Source: Pseudomonadota bacterium (GTDB taxonomy: Bacteria; Myxococcota; UBA9042; PHBI01). Taken from it: DNA of 7,985 nucleotides. The translations under genes and the position numbers were made by a program. The notes below the pieces were generated by a model. That model saw nothing but the letters and a program-made list of their open reading frames with translations, was not told where the DNA came from and searched no databases. Positions 6,030 through 7,985 of this stretch are shown here, piece after piece (the stretch's first letter is position 1; each line of letters starts with the position of its first letter). The stretch covers positions 1-7,985 of the forward strand of contig SYAK01000440.1 in NCBI GenBank assembly GCA_005788935.1, read 5' to 3'.

Positions 6030-7703
6030 ATGCTGACCTTCAGCGAAAACTCTGCCGAGGCCGCGCGCGAAGCGGACGGCGTCCTCTACTTCGTGGCCGC
6101 GTTCGCCTGGATCGATGGTGACTTCGACGCCGCCGAGCGGGCCTGGATCGACGACTTCATCCTGAACCTCGCCGAGGCGCAGGAGCCAGACGACACGACC
6201 CCCGCGGGGCGTGCGCGGCGCGGCGCGCTGACCGACCGACTCGACCGGCGCATGCAGCGGATCGACGCAGAGCTCGCCGCGATGTGGGACGAGCCGACGG
6301 GGGAGGGTGAGCGCGCCATCGGGTTCGTCAGGGCCCGCATGAAGGTCAGATGCCTCGAGATCTTCGAATCATTCGACCGCAAGAACCGAACGATTCTACT
6401 CGACGCCATTGAGGCCATCCTGATGGCCGACGGCGTGGCTCACCCGGAAGAGGTCGCGTTCCGCGACGAGTTGCTCGCGGTCCTGGCGACGAGCGGAGAC
6501 GGGCGGGCCTCGTCGTTGTCGACGCGCGCGGAGACAGGCTTCAACCGCGTCTTCATCCACCCGCACATCACGTGGGCTCCGACGACCGCCAACCATGAGG
6601 CGCTTGTGCGCCTCGAGCGCCACTGGGCCTCCGAGCGGCCCGATTTCGAGCGACAGCTGCGGGCAGACGTGCAGCGGATGGAGAAGGCCATCCGACTCCT
6701 GAACAACAAGCGCGCCAACCATGCGGGCTGGCTTGCCGGTCATCAAACGCTGCAGCAGCTCGCGGGGCGCGGCTCGTTTCTCGACGGCCACGTGCAGGTC
6801 CTGCAGCCCAGCCACCCGACCGGTCATGAGCTGACGGTCCTCGGGGATCTCCACGGGTGCTACAGCTGCCTGAAGGCCGCCGTCATGCAGACCGATTTCC
6901 TTGGCAAGGTCGCCCGCTTCGCCAAGGCGCCCCACCTGCACCCCGAGCCGATGCTCGTGCTCCTCGGAGACTACATCGACCGCGGCAATTACAGCTTTCA
7001 GGGTGTCTTGCGCGCAGCGCTCGACCTCTTCATCACGCATCCGAACCACGTCGTCCTCCTGCGCGGCAACCATGAGTACTTCTTCGAGCGCGACGGCGAG
7101 GTCCACGCGGCTGTCCGTCCAGCCGACGCCCTCGACGCCTTCAAGCCCTATGCGACGCCCGAGGCGCTGCAGACGTACGCGAGACTCTTCAACGCGTTGC
7201 CGGACATGATGTTCTTCGACGACATCATGTTCGTCCACGGCGGCATCCCGCGCGACTCGTCGATCCGCGAGCGCTACTCCGACCTCGGCAGCCTCAACGA
7301 CCCCAAGCTGCGTTTCCAGATGCTCTGGAGCGACCCGTCGACCGCCGAGCACGTCCCGGAGGCGCTCCAGGACGGCACGAACCGGTTCTCCTTCGGGCTC
7401 GAGCAGGCCCGAAGCTTCCTGCACCGACTTGGCGCACGCACCCTCATCCGGGGCCACGAGAAGGTCGACGATGGTTATGTCGTCCACTGTGACGAGCCCG
7501 ATCTGAAGATCCTGACGCTGTTCAGTGCCGGCGGAGCCGACAATTGGGACCTCCCGGCGAAGTCGAGCTACCGCAAGGTCGTCCCGAGCGCCATCACCGT
7601 GCGCTACCGTGACAACCGCACCGACATCGAGCCGTGGGTCATCGACTACGCCGCCTACAACCACCCGGAACGCAACGACTTCTACAACGACGACGTCGAC
7701 TGA
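6030..7703 (+). CDS. TerB-like domain fused to a PPP-family Ser/Thr protein phosphatase
   Basis: A 557-residue cytoplasmic protein with no signal or membrane segment. Residues about 10-155 look like an alpha-helical TerB-type domain with its two acidic helix-turn motifs, WIDGDFDAAE and MADGVAHPEE. A helical, charged linker (about 180-260) follows. The rest is a PPP phosphatase: GDLHG (Asp273, His275), GDYIDRG (Asp314, Arg318), LLRGNHE (Asn347, His348), FVHGG (His403), LWSDP, FSFG and IRGHE (His476), then LFSAGG where eukaryotic PP1/PP2A have LFSAPNY. All metal ligands and the phosphate-binding arginines appear present. Known family members remove phosphate from Ser/Thr in proteins using two metal ions, so the protein may oppose Ser/Thr kinases; no kinase is in view. 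ATG 6030 is preferred: AGGGAG lies 9 bases upstream, while the in-frame GTG 5985 has no ribosome binding site. The gene begins 89 bases after the SGNH hydrolase, with no terminator seen between. Confidence 0.9.
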   Translation: MLTFSENSAEAAREADGVLYFVAAFAWIDGDFDAAERAWIDDFILNLAEAQEPDDTTPAGRARRGALTDRLDRRMQRIDAELAAMWDEPTGEGERAIGFVRARMKVRCLEIFESFDRKNRTILLDAIEAILMADGVAHPEEVAFRDELLAVLATSGDGRASSLSTRAETGFNRVFIHPHITWAPTTANHEALVRLERHWASERPDFERQLRADVQRMEKAIRLLNNKRANHAGWLAGHQTLQQLAGRGSFLDGHVQVLQPSHPTGHELTVLGDLHGCYSCLKAAVMQTDFLGKVARFAKAPHLHPEPMLVLLGDYIDRGNYSFQGVLRAALDLFITHPNHVVLLRGNHEYFFERDGEVHAAVRPADALDAFKPYATPEALQTYARLFNALPDMMFFDDIMFVHGGIPRDSSIRERYSDLGSLNDPKLRFQMLWSDPSTAEHVPEALQDGTNRFSFGLEQARSFLHRLGARTLIRGHEKVDDGYVVHCDEPDLKILTLFSAGGADNWDLPAKSSYRKVVPSAITVRYRDNRTDIEPWVIDYAAYNHPERNDFYNDDVD

Positions 7704-7760
7704 ACGGCCATCGCCGGAAGCCCCTCGCCTTCGACCGCGAGTTGCGCTAAACGGCCGGCC

Positions 7761-7985
7761 ATGCAGCCGACTCACTCCCGCGCATCCGACCGTCTCGTCA
7801 ACAACATCAAGGCGCTGGCCCTCGACGCTGTCGACGCCGCCAACAGCGGGCATCCCGGCATGCCGCTTGGCATGGCGGAGGCTTCGGCCGTGCTCTGGGC
7901 GGATTTCCTGAACGTGACACCAGGCGACCCGCAGTGGCTCGACCGGGATCGCTTCGTGTTGTCGGCGGGCCATGGTTCGGCGCTC
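7761..7985 (+). CDS. tkt: Transketolase, N-terminal 75 codons (continues past the window)
   Basis: From ATG 7761 the frame is open to the window end. It reads as the transketolase N-terminus: [20 protein letters not shown], then [15 protein letters not shown], then [13 protein letters not shown]. The SGHPG (His31) and AGHGS (His71) motifs are thiamine-diphosphate-site residues of the family. The enzyme transfers two-carbon ketol units between sugar phosphates in the pentose phosphate pathway (and Calvin cycle), using thiamine diphosphate and Mg2+ in the cytoplasm. The start follows the PPP phosphatase stop by 57 bases. No good Shine-Dalgarno is visible (GGCCGGCC precedes the ATG), and no terminator or clear promoter lies in the gap, so read-through from upstream is possible. 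Only about 11% of a normal transketolase (roughly 660-690 residues) is in the window. Confidence 0.95.
   Translation, partial: MQPTHSRASDRLVNNIKALALDAVDAANSGHPGMPLGMAEASAVLWADFLNVTPGDPQWLDRDRFVLSAGHGSAL

Noticed and set aside
6030..6490. Tellurite-resistance system based on the TerB-like region
   Set aside because: No other ter gene is nearby, and TerB-like domains occur in many unrelated fusions, so resistance cannot be inferred.
6396..7973. Minus-strand open frame of 525 codons
   Set aside because: It is antisense to the PPP phosphatase and the transketolase start, with no motif and a Val/Arg/Glu-rich shadow composition.
1..7985. Mobile element, CRISPR array, defence island or tRNA
   Set aside because: I found no transposase, integrase, direct-repeat array, terminal repeats or tRNA-like cloverleaf on either strand; the genes look like ordinary chromosomal content.

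Overview
The window is very GC-rich DNA with strong G/C third-position bias, dense genes and several secreted lipoproteins. Three features together suggest a deltaproteobacterial lineage such as Myxococcota or Bradymonadota: a Cys-rich module with a CEPNPC...PPAATCDGD pattern behind a Ser/Thr/Asp-rich lipoprotein linker, a bacterial PPP protein phosphatase, and a textbook sigma-54 promoter. This placement is an inference from sequence style; no rRNA or other phylogenetic marker is present apart from the first 75 codons of transketolase.

Layout. The left edge holds the last codons of a plus-strand gene with an Ala/Pro-rich tail, closed by a strong intrinsic terminator (125-153). About 280 bases without a gene follow. 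A minus-strand terminator with a UUCG tetraloop (431-458) then marks the end of a 446-residue lipoprotein gene (508-1848). That gene is preceded by a 522-base region (1849-2370) with a near-perfect -24/-12 promoter, a long hairpin-rich leader and an 18-bp perfect palindrome in the position expected for an enhancer-binding-protein site. Next comes a minus-strand two-gene operon: a thioredoxin-like lipoprotein (3780-4331) whose stop codon overlaps the start of a membrane-anchored metallophosphoesterase (2371-3783). A 124-base divergent region separates it from plus-strand genes for an SGNH-hydrolase lipoprotein (4456-5940), a TerB-like/PPP phosphatase fusion (6030-7703), and the start of transketolase (7761 to the window end).

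Function. The window looks like chromosomal housekeeping and cell-envelope DNA. I see no integrase, transposase, CRISPR, defence or secretion module. Three of the products carry lipoprotein signals, so envelope functions dominate. The most promising undescribed material is the sigma-54-driven lipoprotein unit (promoter, candidate activator site, structured leader and a lipoprotein of unknown family), followed by the TerB-PPP fusion and the metallophosphoesterase whose active-site motifs are separated by a transmembrane hairpin.
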